Source of the DNA: Methanothrix sp. | GTDB taxonomy: Archaea; Halobacteriota; Methanosarcinia; Methanotrichales; Methanotrichaceae | DNA: 64,000 bases | Reading direction: 5' to 3' | Assembly: GCF_030055635.1 (NCBI RefSeq) | Contig: NZ_JASFYM010000008.1 | Span: forward strand, 1 to 64,000 | In this document: piece after piece, positions 44,147-53,031 of the stretch | Numbering within the stretch: position 1 is the stretch's first letter | Layout of the letters: each line of letters begins with the position of its first letter | Made by a program: the position numbers and the translations under genes | The notes under the pieces: model-generated | Database searches by the model: none | Told to the model about the DNA's origin: nothing | The model's input: only the letters and a program-made list of their open reading frames with translations

Positions 44147-45373
44147 GTGACCACTTCTAGCGGGTTATTTGCCAGCTTTGTTGGACAGGGAGGCATATTC
44201 AGATCGCGGGACGTCTTGCGTCCCACATACACTCCGAAGGAGCTGCCCCACCGAGAGGAGCAGATCCAGGAGCTGGCGTCTGTCCTGGCTCCGGCCCTTC
44301 ATGGCGAGACACCCTCAAATGTCCTGATCTACGGAAAGACCGGCACAGGTAAGACGGCCGTCGCGAAATACGTGGGAAAGGAGCTGGAGGAGGCGGATGC
44401 AGGGTCTGCATGCTCTGTCATATACCTCAACTGCGAGGTGGTAGATACACAGTACAGGGTCCTGGCACACCTCGCGAGGCACTTCGACAAGGATATCCCA
44501 ATGACAGGCTGGCCCACAGATCAGGTCTACTCCGAGTTCAGGAACGCGCTTGATGAGAAGAAGCGTGTGGTCGTCATAATGCTCGATGAGGTCGACAAGC
44601 TTGTCAGAAAGGGCGATGATGTCCTTTATAACCTCTCCAGGATAAACTCAGATCTGGTTCAGGCGAGGGTGAGCCTCATAGGCATATCGAACGACCTGAA
44701 GTTCACAGAGTTTCTGGATCCCAGGGTCAAATCCTCGCTTGGCGAGGACGAGATCATATTCCCGCCTTACAACGCAGAGCAGATACAGGACATACTGGAG
44801 CAGCGGGCCGAGTTGGCGTTCAGGCCAGGTGTGCTCGCGGATGACGTGATTCCCCTCTGCGCGGCCTTCGCGGCGCGGGAGCATGGTGATGCGCGGCGCG
44901 CGCTTGACCTTCTCAGGATTGCTGGCGAGATCGCGGAGAGGGCGAGGAGCCAGATGATCACCGAGGAGCATGTGAAGGCCGCAAGGGACAAGATCGAGCA
45001 GGACAGGGTGGAGGAGGTCATAAAGACGCTTCCCACGCAGTCGAAGCTTGTTCTTTACAGCATACTCCTCCTGGAGGAGCAGGCAGCCAGGAACATAACA
45101 ACGAGCGCCGTCTACGGCATGTACAAGCAGCTCTGCCCACTCGTTGAGGCTGACTCGCTCACACACAGAAGGATCACGGATCTCATAGCCGAGCTCGATA
45201 TGCTCGGCATTCTCCATACTGTTGTGATAAGCAAGGGAAGGTACGGAAGAACGAAGGAGATCTCTCTGAGCGTTCATCCGCCAAAGCTTAAGAGCATACT
45301 GCTCCAGGACTACAGGCTCAAGGACCTCGCGAGCTTCAGCGTGCCGACTCAGGCCCGGTTCGGTCCACTCTGA
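44147..45373 (+). CDS. cdc6: Orc1/Cdc6 origin-binding replication initiator
   Basis: A 408-residue AAA+ initiator. Walker A GKTGTGKT near residue 63, Walker B IMLDEVDKL near 150, sensor 1 GISNDL, sensor 2 GDARRALDLL, and a C-terminal winged helix. It binds origin boxes and loads MCM. GTG at 44147 is chosen: GAGGGAG lies 5 nt upstream, and the predicted transcript begins too near the TTG at 44129 for that codon to be the main start. Boxes 1 and 2 lie just upstream. Confidence 0.95.
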   Translation: MTTSSGLFASFVGQGGIFRSRDVLRPTYTPKELPHREEQIQELASVLAPALHGETPSNVLIYGKTGTGKTAVAKYVGKELEEADAGSACSVIYLNCEVVDTQYRVLAHLARHFDKDIPMTGWPTDQVYSEFRNALDEKKRVVVIMLDEVDKLVRKGDDVLYNLSRINSDLVQARVSLIGISNDLKFTEFLDPRVKSSLGEDEIIFPPYNAEQIQDILEQRAELAFRPGVLADDVIPLCAAFAAREHGDARRALDLLRIAGEIAERARSQMITEEHVKAARDKIEQDRVEEVIKTLPTQSKLVLYSILLLEEQAARNITTSAVYGMYKQLCPLVEADSLTHRRITDLIAELDMLGILHTVVISKGRYGRTKEISLSVHPPKLKSILLQDYRLKDLASFSVPTQARFGPL

Positions 45374-45407
45374 GATGGGCAGAGAGATGCAGCGATGAAG
45401 GGTTTGA

Positions 45408-46289
45408 GTGTCTGAGAAGCTCCGAACCCGCAGCGTTCTGCAAGATGGCTCCTGGCTCTCAGGGGCTGCTCTAATCCAGGTGAGTCAAACACTCATCTGC
45501 GCATCGCCGATGCGTATTTGTATCTCAACTTTAGAGATTGAAGATGGTGTTGTTTTGAGCGAGAAGTCAGGCAGGAAGGATGAAGAGGATTATGAAAGCG
45601 CATTTGCAGTTTCAGCGCCGGACATGCCCTGCGACCAGAGTTTCTTTGAGACCGATCTGATGAATGCGGATCTGTGGGCAGCACGTGGCAGGTACCTCAT
45701 GAGGGCTCTTGGGAGGTACTCAGATGCGCTGGATGCGTTTGAACGGGCGATTGAGCTCGATCCCTTGCATGCAAGGGCCTGGAGGGGGAAGGCTGCAGCT
45801 CTGAACAACCTCGATCGCTACTCTGAGGCGCTTGAGGCTTGCAAGCGCGCTCTGGAGCTCGACCCGTTCAACCCAAGAAGCTGGATCGTCAAGGGGTTCG
45901 CTCACCACAGCCTGGGTGAGTATGAGGAAGCGGTCAGGAGCTACGACAGGGCGATCGAGCTCGATCCGATGGGGCAGGATGCGAGAAGGGCCTGGAACAA
46001 CCGTGGCGCTGCTCTCGATAACCTCGGGCAGCACGAGGAAGCCCTCAGATCTTACGATGAGGCGATCATGCTGGAGCCATTTGATGCATATGCATGGAAC
46101 AACAAGGGCGTCTCGCTTGTCGCTCTCAAGAGATATGATGAGGCGCTGCTCTGCTTCGAGAAGGCCATAAAGATCTACCCCGGATACTGGACCGCCTGGA
46201 TGAACAGGGGCGGGTGCCTGAGGGCCCTCGGCAGACACGAGGAGGCTGAGGAGTCGCTGGAGATGGCGAGAAGGATAGAATCGTCATGA
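45408..46289 (+). CDS. Tetratricopeptide-repeat protein
   Basis: A protein of up to 293 residues. Residues about 85-290 contain six TPR units of 34 residues (ALGRYSDALDAFERAIELDP, then NNLDRYSEALEACKRALELD, and so on). TPR arrays mediate protein-protein contact. The first 80 residues are poorly conserved-looking, and the true start is uncertain: GTG 45408 or a later ATG near 45508. No signal peptide is convincing. It follows orc1/cdc6 by 34 bp but need not be functionally linked. Confidence 0.85.
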   Translation: MSEKLRTRSVLQDGSWLSGAALIQVSQTLICASPMRICISTLEIEDGVVLSEKSGRKDEEDYESAFAVSAPDMPCDQSFFETDLMNADLWAARGRYLMRALGRYSDALDAFERAIELDPLHARAWRGKAAALNNLDRYSEALEACKRALELDPFNPRSWIVKGFAHHSLGEYEEAVRSYDRAIELDPMGQDARRAWNNRGAALDNLGQHEEALRSYDEAIMLEPFDAYAWNNKGVSLVALKRYDEALLCFEKAIKIYPGYWTAWMNRGGCLRALGRHEEAEESLEMARRIESS

Positions 46290-46292
46290 TAG

Positions 46293-46340
46293 AGTAGCGG
46301 GGCGCAAACTCCGGTCTTCGGGCCGGAGAGAAAGCCTGGT
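46293..46340 (+). repeat. IS200/IS605-like right-end hairpin, remnant 2
   Basis: GTAGCGGGGCGCAAACTCC then GGTCTTCGGGCCGGAGAG forms a strong hairpin like that at 54709. It lies 3 bp after the TPR stop, so it could also work as that gene's transcript end. Confidence 0.4.
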
Positions 46341-46397
46341 ATGCACTCATCACCATCTGCAGCGCGTATCCTGTGGCTCATGAAATGAAGCCTGCCG

Positions 46398-46495
46398 ATG
46401 ATTCGGCGGATCGATGACCTCGCGAGAGATGGGAAGTCATTGCAGCCGGTTGGGCTCACCAGAGCTCGCCTCTCAGGATTCGACCACATGCGTCC
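46398..46495 (+). repeat. Dispersed repeat G, copy 4
   Basis: ATTCGGCGGATCGATGACCTCG, quoted here as GGCGGATCGATGACC, then GGGCTCACCAGAGCTCGCCT and GGATTCGACCACATG. About 100 bp, uninterrupted. Confidence 0.5.
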
Positions 46496-46562
46496 AGGAA
46501 AACGCTCATGACGCAGTGTCACCCGTGTGGATGAAAAATGGTATGCATTCAATGACCATTTT

Positions 46563-46768
46563 GGTAGTCTACCTACGACGTGCGGATAAGTGCAAAAGCA
46601 ATAGCTTCAGGCGATTCGCAGCCTTCAACCACGCTGTACGGCGCCGGACAATTATTGACAGGTCTCATGATGTCGATTTCCATGCCGACGTTGCTCCAAA
46701 TAAACCTCAAAATAAACACATCTGAGGGAGCCGGCCCATCAAGATCAACTCGATGAAGGTAGACTACC
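46563..46768 (+). mobile_element. Family B miniature element, copy 3
   Basis: 206 bp with perfect 12-bp ends (GGTAGTCTACCT, AGGTAGACTACC) and a perfect 8-bp duplication ACCATTTT. It has a short internal duplication around AAATAAACCTCAAAATAAAC, which explains the extra length. Confidence 0.95.
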
Positions 46769-46792
46769 ACCATTTTCGTACCAATAAAACAC

Positions 46793-47353
46793 TCAGTCTT
46801 TGGGTGAGCCCCTCCCCCATACAACCAGATACCTTATTTTGGAGCTGTGCTCGGCCATCGAGGCTGTGATGTACGCGTCCCTCAGATCGTCCCCTCTGGC
46901 GAAGACTCCATGGCCGCGTGAAATGCATGCCCTGTGATTCATCAGGGCCTCCGATACCGCGGAGGCGAGCTTCTCGCTGCCGAAGGGACCGTCGACCACA
47001 GGCATCTCGCCTAGAAACGCAATCCCCTCGCTGTCAATCGGCACCACCACATCCTCCAGGAGCGATAGCGCCACAGCATAGGGAGAATGCGTATGTATCA
47101 CCGCTCTGGCATCCGTCCTGCGGTATATGGCTCTGTGGACCGGGGTCTCACAGCTCGCTATGCTGTCATCTGCACATCCTCTGTCTCTCTCGACGAGAAC
47201 CACCATCTCTTCGTCAATCTCATCGAGCATGGAGCCTGTGCGTGTTATCGCTATTCCATCTTCTGTCAGCACCGAGATGTTGCCGAAGCGCGATCCAGTC
47301 AGACCCTGCTCGACGAGCTTCTTCCCGAACCTGGCAATCTCAATCCAGATCAT
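46793..47353 (-). CDS. Class II aldolase (fuculose-1-phosphate aldolase-like)
   Basis: A 186-residue class II aldolase/adducin-family enzyme. TGSRFGNISVL, the zinc-binding HTHSPYA (near residue 89) and RGHGVFARG with a third His are present. In methanogens an enzyme of this type makes lactaldehyde, a precursor of the lactyl part of F420. That makes a link with cofE at 23131 plausible. A B element inserted 25 bp past its stop. Confidence 0.88.
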   Translation of the reverse strand: MIWIEIARFGKKLVEQGLTGSRFGNISVLTEDGIAITRTGSMLDEIDEEMVVLVERDRGCADDSIASCETPVHRAIYRRTDARAVIHTHSPYAVALSLLEDVVVPIDSEGIAFLGEMPVVDGPFGSEKLASAVSEALMNHRACISRGHGVFARGDDLRDAYITASMAEHSSKIRYLVVWGRGSPKD

Positions 47354-47421
47354 GATACCTCCTATGCATGACCATCAGGCTATGGAAACGCTGCATGCAA
47401 CATTAGAGGCGTGCCAAAGGG

Positions 47422-47497
47422 ATGAAAAGCGTTTAGGGCGCGGGTTGGTTTCATCCAGACAAATCAACACAGGTTGACCTCTGTGCCGTGCTTTCAT
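47422..47497 (-). repeat. Palindromic repeat E, copy 3
   Basis: On the minus strand it runs from ATGAAAGCACGGCAC to AAACGCTTTTCAT, then CCCTTTGGCACGCCTC as in copy 1. It lies between the aldolase and a small membrane-protein gene. Confidence 0.55.
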
Positions 47498-47547
47498 CCC
47501 AAAGTGGGCCAGCACATTTTAATACGATCCTTCATATGTACTGACCG

Positions 47548-47847
47548 ATGAGCGCGCTGGTGAGAATCAACAGGATCTGCGCATGGATCCTTCTGGTGCT
47601 GATGGTGATATTCATAGTGACCGGCTACTCCTGGCAGAATCACATGAACATAATCATCAACCCCCGCCAGGCGGCGCAGATACATACGACCATGGATCCC
47701 GTACTTGTGCTGTTCTTTCTCATACATACCATGATAAGCGCCCGCTTTACGCTGATGAGGCATGGCCTGCGGGGCAGGACGGTTGATCTCCTGCTTCTCT
47801 GCATCGGTCTCCTGTCATATATTGCAGTGCTCAGGGTGGCGCTGTAA
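47548..47847 (+). CDS. Small three-helix membrane protein with conserved-looking His
   Basis: A 99-residue protein with hydrophobic stretches at about 10-27, 50-65 and 77-97. His residues at the second helix (QIHTTMDP and FLIHTMIS) are spaced as in small cytochrome b-type or DUF4405-like proteins, so heme binding is possible but unproven. TTTTAATAC near 47515 is the likely TATA box, giving a nearly leaderless mRNA. No clear partner is nearby. Confidence 0.68.
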   Translation: MSALVRINRICAWILLVLMVIFIVTGYSWQNHMNIIINPRQAAQIHTTMDPVLVLFFLIHTMISARFTLMRHGLRGRTVDLLLLCIGLLSYIAVLRVAL

Positions 47848-47946
47848 TGTGCCGAATTTGCTGTAAGCTTCTATCAAGCTGTCGTGATGCACGCCGATAT
47901 CTTTTTTGGATTACAGCAAATCTGATGTGTGCCGGGTGGCGCTGTA
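47834..47946. repeat. Palindrome flanked by 13-bp direct repeats
   Basis: GGGTGGCGCTGTA occurs at 47834-47846, ending the membrane-protein gene, and again exactly 100 bp on at 47934-47946. Between them is an 11-bp inverted pair, ATTTGCTGTAA (47856) and TTACAGCAAAT (47911). The layout resembles an insertion with target duplication, or a duplicated gene end. Confidence 0.55.
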
Positions 47947-48005
47947 GCGCATGAGCTGCGTGTGGCTTTCTCTCAGGCCTGTGGAGTTCGCACCATGCTG
48001 TTACA

Positions 48006-48287
48006 TCAGCTGCTAGCCGCGCTCAGCTGCTCTAGCTGTTCAGATAAGCGCCTGGCCCTTGTGAGGTGCACCTCCATCCGCCTCAGGAGAACATGTGGCG
48101 ATTCAGAGGTTGTGGTACACAGCGCGGACCAGTACGATAACTCGCTCATGATTCCACGAACGTACTCCTCGAGATGCGGTGAGAGCCTGTCCTTCTCGCG
48201 GAGCCTCTCGATGCTCTCCCATATTTTATCCTCTAGGCTGGCGATCTCGAGGAGGATCAGATTGAGCTGTCTCTCGACATCCTCCAT
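48006..48287 (-). CDS. Small helical protein, unknown
   Basis: A 93-residue protein, predicted to be almost all helix (EDVERQLNLILLEIASLEDK, then LRRMEVHLTRARRLSEQLEQ). ATG at 48287 is preferred because GAGGTG lies 6 nt upstream; earlier in-frame starts at 48293 and 48332 exist. I do not recognise the family. Its neighbours are repeats and the rad50 operon's far end. Confidence 0.55.
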   Translation of the reverse strand: MEDVERQLNLILLEIASLEDKIWESIERLREKDRLSPHLEEYVRGIMSELSYWSALCTTTSESPHVLLRRMEVHLTRARRLSEQLEQLSAASS

Positions 48288-48356
48288 CTGCATCACCTCA
48301 GACGCACCTTTGTTAGCTTGGTTTTTGTTCACCGGCCACGGAAACGATTCGATGAA

Positions 48357-48480
48357 CGCTCTTGTGTGCTCAGCAACTTAGAGGTCTAGCAAGCAGGTTT
48401 CTGGAATCACACATTCATTTTCCAAGAACGCATAGCAGGACCGATGCCTCTTCTGGCAAGTCATCATATGGATAAGAGCG
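48357..48480 (-). mobile_element. Family C miniature element, copy 5 (reverse)
   Basis: 124 bp with ends CGCTCTTGTG and GGATAAGAGCG, flanked by the perfect 8-bp duplication TCGATGAA. It is the reverse complement of the copies at 28409 and 55639. Confidence 0.94.
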
Positions 48481-48516
48481 TCGATGAATTCCATCTCAGA
48501 AATAAATGCCTCAGAG

Positions 48517-48634
48517 CTGCTTTGTTGGATAACCTCTCGAGATAATGTCCCTAGATATCGATTCTGATCTATCATCCACGCATTCCTGGAATCGCCTTCT
48601 GGTTGTGGATTTTCATTACCTATCCAACACAGCA
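48517..48634 (+). mobile_element. Family D miniature element, copy 3
   Basis: 118 bp from CTGCTTTGTTGGATAACC to TATCCAACACAGCA, flanked by the perfect 8-bp duplication CCTCAGAG. It lies 36 bp from a C element, and about 100 bp past the rad50 stop. Confidence 0.93.
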
Positions 48635-48731
48635 CCTCAGAGCGCAAAGCCACACGGATCCCGCGGACCTCATGTTAATGATACGAGGCACGAGATGCGC
48701 TCCAGAAGGTTCTGTGAGCCTTTTGGCGGTT
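48635..48731. other. DNA past the 3' end of rad50
   Basis: About 100 bp after the D element. No gene or terminator hairpin is evident. Confidence 0.35.
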
Positions 48732-51700
48732 TCACTGATAAACCACGCTGTTTCCCATGCCATCCTCGCTAACCACTATCGTGCTGTCGAACTGGCCCTG
48801 TACATCGCTGATGTGGCTTATTGCAAACAGCTGGGGGAACCTAACTCCTAGGCTCCTTAGCATGTTGATCATCCTCTCCCTGTGCTCGATATCCTGCGAT
48901 CCGAAGACCTCGTCGAGTATCATGAATGAGTAGCCGCTCTCCTCTCCAGAGGATCTCATGAGGTACTCGCTTATCGCTATCCTCACAGAGAGTGCGATCA
49001 TATCTATCTCTCCGCCTGAGAACCTCCATATCGGATAATCCGTGCCCCTGTCATCGATGAGTATGTTGAAGTTCTCGTCTATCTTGAGGATGCTGTACTT
49101 GCCTGTGACCTCCTCCATTATCCTGGCCGCATTCTGGGCGATCTCATCCCTCACCCTCACCAGGAGCGCATCCATGAATCTCACAAGCATGTCCCTGACT
49201 GTGGATATCACCTGAGCTCTCCTGTTGAACTCATCTAGCTCCCTCTCCAGATCCCTCTTTCTCTTCAGATCCTCATTCAGCTTTGAGAGGTTCCACTCCA
49301 ACATCCTCAGTTCATCGCGCATCCTGACGTATTCCTCGTTTGTGAGTCTCAGTCTCTCTTCTGCATCCGTGAGTCTCTTCGTAGCGTTCTCGTAATCTGC
49401 ATCGCTGTAGCCCAGATCTGCAAGTTGCCTGCTGAGCTCATCTCTCTGTGCGTGCAGCCTCTTCAGATCAGCCTCTGCCTCGAGCATTCTGGATCTTGAT
49501 AAATCCTCACCTGCGATCTCGATCCTCAGGCTGTTCGCGATCGATTCGATCTCAGCAAGCCTTGCAGCCTCAGCTCTGAGCCTCTCGTATTCATCCGGAT
49601 TGAATCCAAGATCTGATAGATCTTTTTCAACCTTCAGGAGATCTCCATCCAGCCTCCGGACTCTCGCTCTCAGGGTCTCCAGATGCTCCTCGAGGCCCTT
49701 AATCTCGCCTGCTCGCTGAAGCAGAAGCCTGTATCTCTCATGGAGGCTCTGGAGATCCGACAGGGTCGATTTCAAACGAAGGTACGAACGCTCGTCATAA
49801 TCTAGAATGGAGATGCCCCTCGAGAGTTCGAGGATCCTCTCATCCAGCGCAGACACCCTCTCTCTGGTTTTCCTGAGATCGCTCTCCAGTCCTGGGAGGG
49901 TTTCGAGGCGTGCAAGGAGCTTCGCCCTCTCATCGATGATCTCATCATAATCTGTAAGAGAGCGCTTTACCTCTTCGTATCTCTCCGGATCATAATCGAC
50001 CAGCCCCATGGCATTGATCTCGCCATCCAGCTCTGAGATTCTTTCCTCGATCTCTGAGAGCTGGAGCCTGACCTCTCTCTGCTCAGCCTCAAGCGATGCG
50101 AGAGCGCTTCTTCTCCGGCTCAGCGATTCTGCGGATGCCCTGAGGCTCTCCTTGAGATGCTGCGCGTGTTTGATGCGCGCGTTCAAATCCAGAAGCTCAG
50201 CCGCAGCCCTCTCACAGTCCCTCCTGTATCTGGAGATCTCATCTCTGTACTTCTCCGTGAGTCGGGTGTACTGATCGCCCAGAGGGCGCTCGCATGTCGG
50301 GCAGGGGCTATCCTCACCAAGGTTTTCGATCCGCCTGAGGCTGTTCCGAGACTCAAGCATCCTGGACTCTGCGAGATTGCGGATGCTCTCGATCTCTGTC
50401 CTCTTTCGATTCAGGGTGTCTGTGAGATCCTCTAACTGGATCTCCTTATCCCTGAGCTCTTCCTCCTCCCGGGCGAGATCGCCGATCTCGGAGATCTTTT
50501 TTTGAATCTGATTAAATCGCTTCAGGAGCTGGGCATGCCTTTCGATGTGCGTCTTTTTCTCAGACAGCAGCTCATCAAGCCTGCGGCGCCTCTCTTTTGC
50601 TCTTTCAAGCTTCTCCAGCTCCCCCTTCAGCGAATCCAGGAGAGATAGCCTGCGCTCAAGACCTGGGAGCGATCTTCTGGCATCGCGCAGCTCTCTGACG
50701 ATGCCTGCTTTCTCACTGTAGCCTCTCAAAAGCGCGGATCTCTCAGCATCCATGCCCGCGATGGAGGAGGCGTGCGACATGAATTTCTCTCTCTTCCTCT
50801 CGAGCTCCTCCAGCTCCCTCACCGTGCTCACATAGAGATCCTCCTTCTCTCTGAGGCTCTCCATCTCAGTGCGGTATCTGTAGAGCTCATCGAGCCTGGC
50901 TTCAAGCTCCTTCAGCGAGCGTAGCGTCTCTCTTCTCTCCACCTGAATTCTCATCAGGCTCGAGCTCAGCCGCTCGTAGTCTCTCCGAGCTGCCTCCAGC
51001 TCATTGAGTCTCTCCCTCATCTCATTCAGACGCCTCAGATCGGAGGCGAGCTCCTCCAGCTTTCTCTTCTTCCTCTCAATCCCCTCGAGCCTGGCGCGCT
51101 CCTCTCTGACCGTTCTCTCTCTGTCCGCGATGTAGCCCTGAATGTGCTCGATCTCTCTCCTCAGATGCTCATGCTCCCGTCTCTTCTGCTCGAGGAGCTG
51201 GAGATCCCTGCCGGCCGTCTCCCTTTCCCTTTCAGCATCTCTGAGCGACATCTCCCTTCTGCTCAGCTCTGCTCTGGCCGATGCCTCCTGCGCCCTGATC
51301 TCCTCGATCCTCCTCTCCACATCGCCCAGCTCCGAGAGCGCTCCGGAGGCCAGGTTGACCTCTGTCTCGATCTCCCTCAGATCCTCCTTCGTGATCTCGA
51401 GCCCGATCTCGCGTATGTCCTCAAGGCCGAGGAGCTTCAGCAGGTAATCCCTCTTTCCGGCTCCCCCCTCTCTTATCAGATTATCAAGATCCTTCTGTTT
51501 CGCGTAGAAGGTCCTCATGAAGTCCTGGAAGCTTATCCTTATCAGCCTGGAGAGGTGAGCATCAACCTCGCGCACGCCCTTGGCGACCTGCTGGCCGTTT
51601 ATGCAGAGGGATGCATCGGGCAGCATGCCCTTCCCCTTCATGATTCTCGATATGAGGATCTCCTTTTTTCCAATGGATAGTGTTAGATGAACCTCCACCG

Positions 51701-51908
51701 GTTCCTCCGGCCTCGCATTGACATTCTTTATGAACTTCCTCTCCACAGTTGATGCCCTGTTGCCGTAGAGCGCCCAGGCTATCGCCTCGACGATCGTGCT
51801 CTTGCCGGCTCCATTCCCTCCGATGATGCCCGTGAGCCCGTCCTGGAAAGTTATGTCCGCCTGCCTGTACTTCTTGAAGTTTCGCAGCACCAGCCTATTG
51901 AGATGCAT
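48732..51908 (-). CDS. rad50: Rad50 SMC-like repair ATPase
   Basis: A 1058-residue protein, large for archaeal Rad50 (usually near 880-900), with longer coiled coils. Walker A GGNGAGKST is at residues 30-38. Two long heptad-repeat arms flank the zinc hook CPTC near 536-539. The C-terminal lobe has the signature FSGGEIDMIALS and Walker B MILDEVFGSQD. With Mre11 it tethers and processes double-strand breaks. It overlaps the mre11 end by 14 nt and is last in a herA-mre11-rad50 operon. Confidence 0.97.
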   Translation of the reverse strand: MHLNRLVLRNFKKYRQADITFQDGLTGIIGGNGAGKSTIVEAIAWALYGNRASTVERKFIKNVNARPEEPVEVHLTLSIGKKEILISRIMKGKGMLPDASLCINGQQVAKGVREVDAHLSRLIRISFQDFMRTFYAKQKDLDNLIREGGAGKRDYLLKLLGLEDIREIGLEITKEDLREIETEVNLASGALSELGDVERRIEEIRAQEASARAELSRREMSLRDAERERETAGRDLQLLEQKRREHEHLRREIEHIQGYIADRERTVREERARLEGIERKKRKLEELASDLRRLNEMRERLNELEAARRDYERLSSSLMRIQVERRETLRSLKELEARLDELYRYRTEMESLREKEDLYVSTVRELEELERKREKFMSHASSIAGMDAERSALLRGYSEKAGIVRELRDARRSLPGLERRLSLLDSLKGELEKLERAKERRRRLDELLSEKKTHIERHAQLLKRFNQIQKKISEIGDLAREEEELRDKEIQLEDLTDTLNRKRTEIESIRNLAESRMLESRNSLRRIENLGEDSPCPTCERPLGDQYTRLTEKYRDEISRYRRDCERAAAELLDLNARIKHAQHLKESLRASAESLSRRRSALASLEAEQREVRLQLSEIEERISELDGEINAMGLVDYDPERYEEVKRSLTDYDEIIDERAKLLARLETLPGLESDLRKTRERVSALDERILELSRGISILDYDERSYLRLKSTLSDLQSLHERYRLLLQRAGEIKGLEEHLETLRARVRRLDGDLLKVEKDLSDLGFNPDEYERLRAEAARLAEIESIANSLRIEIAGEDLSRSRMLEAEADLKRLHAQRDELSRQLADLGYSDADYENATKRLTDAEERLRLTNEEYVRMRDELRMLEWNLSKLNEDLKRKRDLERELDEFNRRAQVISTVRDMLVRFMDALLVRVRDEIAQNAARIMEEVTGKYSILKIDENFNILIDDRGTDYPIWRFSGGEIDMIALSVRIAISEYLMRSSGEESGYSFMILDEVFGSQDIEHRERMINMLRSLGVRFPQLFAISHISDVQGQFDSTIVVSEDGMGNSVVYQ

Positions 51909-53022
51909 CCATACCCTCTGTGCCTCTCCTATCTATCACCTTTCTGATCAGCTCGGTACCGTAGCTCATGACATCCTGCCTGATTGCATTCGGTATCTTT
52001 TCCATCTCGGCCTCCAGGAAGCGCATAAACTCAAGATCGAGGCGCTCCGGAGGTTTTATATCCTCAGCTCTTCCGACCTCATCGTACTCAGGTTTTATCT
52101 TGAGGCAAAACATCGAGGACGCAAGCCTGCTCAGCCTTCTCTGGTCCATCCTTCTGTACGCGGCTCTGTTTACCCTCCTGAGGTCGACGCGGACGATTTT
52201 ATTTTTATCCTCTCCACACTTCTCCTCGATGAGATCCAGTATCTCCTCAGCGGTCTTTCCAGAGCAGTCCAGCTCCACGACCCTCATCCCGACGTTCGGC
52301 ACCCCGATGCTCTCCACCTCTCCAGTGCTCAGATCCACCATCAGAGCTCCCTTTCTCTGGGGAGCCTCGTTGAAGTTGAAGTACTCGATCGAGCCGCTGT
52401 ACCAGGTGTTTTGAGCAATCCTCCTCTGATCGTGATAGTGTCCGAGCGCGATGTAGCTGAAATCGCTCTTCAGGAAGCTGTCGCTGACGATGTGCTCTCC
52501 CACCGTGTTCATGCTCTGATCACGCAGCGCCTCCACGAGTCCATGCATCACCAGCACATCCGAACCACACATATCGATCTTTCTGAACTCCTCCAGGTAG
52601 TCCTCCTGGGTGAAGCAGAATGGTATGCAGTGGAAGACATGATCTCCGACCTCGAATCGCTCGTATCTGTATCTGTGGGCGATATAAACGTCCTCCATTC
52701 CATCGTATAGGTAGAACGGGCTCAGCGCCGAGTAGCTCTTGGGGGCATCATGATTCCCGCTTATCACAATCACAGGGATGCCGGCGTTGCTTAGGCTCTC
52801 AAGAGACTGCTTGAATACACAGAGCGGTCTTATCCTGGGACGGACGTGGTGGAATACATCGCCAGCATGCACCACCGCATCAGGCTTGAGCTCTATTATC
52901 CTCTCGATGGCTCGCCTGAAGTCCCTGTATATGCACTCCTCCATGAGGTTCCTGCCCTTCTCGTCCATCCTGCTGAAGCTCTGGAAGCCGAGATGGGTGT
53001 CTGCGATGTGGACAACTCTCAA
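51895..53022 (-). CDS. mre11: Mre11 double-strand break nuclease
   Basis: A 375-residue phosphoesterase nuclease. Metal motifs: IADTHLG (Asp8, His10), HAGDVFHH (near residue 53), SGNHDAP (near 97), and LGHYHD with the final His. The C-terminal capping and Rad50-binding regions follow. It resects ends with Rad50. It begins 9 nt after herA and overlaps rad50, so the three are co-translated. Confidence 0.97.
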   Translation of the reverse strand: MRVVHIADTHLGFQSFSRMDEKGRNLMEECIYRDFRRAIERIIELKPDAVVHAGDVFHHVRPRIRPLCVFKQSLESLSNAGIPVIVISGNHDAPKSYSALSPFYLYDGMEDVYIAHRYRYERFEVGDHVFHCIPFCFTQEDYLEEFRKIDMCGSDVLVMHGLVEALRDQSMNTVGEHIVSDSFLKSDFSYIALGHYHDQRRIAQNTWYSGSIEYFNFNEAPQRKGALMVDLSTGEVESIGVPNVGMRVVELDCSGKTAEEILDLIEEKCGEDKNKIVRVDLRRVNRAAYRRMDQRRLSRLASSMFCLKIKPEYDEVGRAEDIKPPERLDLEFMRFLEAEMEKIPNAIRQDVMSYGTELIRKVIDRRGTEGMDASQ

Positions 53023-53031
53023 ACTATCCCC

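Noticed and set aside
51796-52710. A 304-codon plus-strand open frame
   Set aside because: Antisense to mre11 and the start of rad50, whose motifs are unmistakable. No domain is recognisable.
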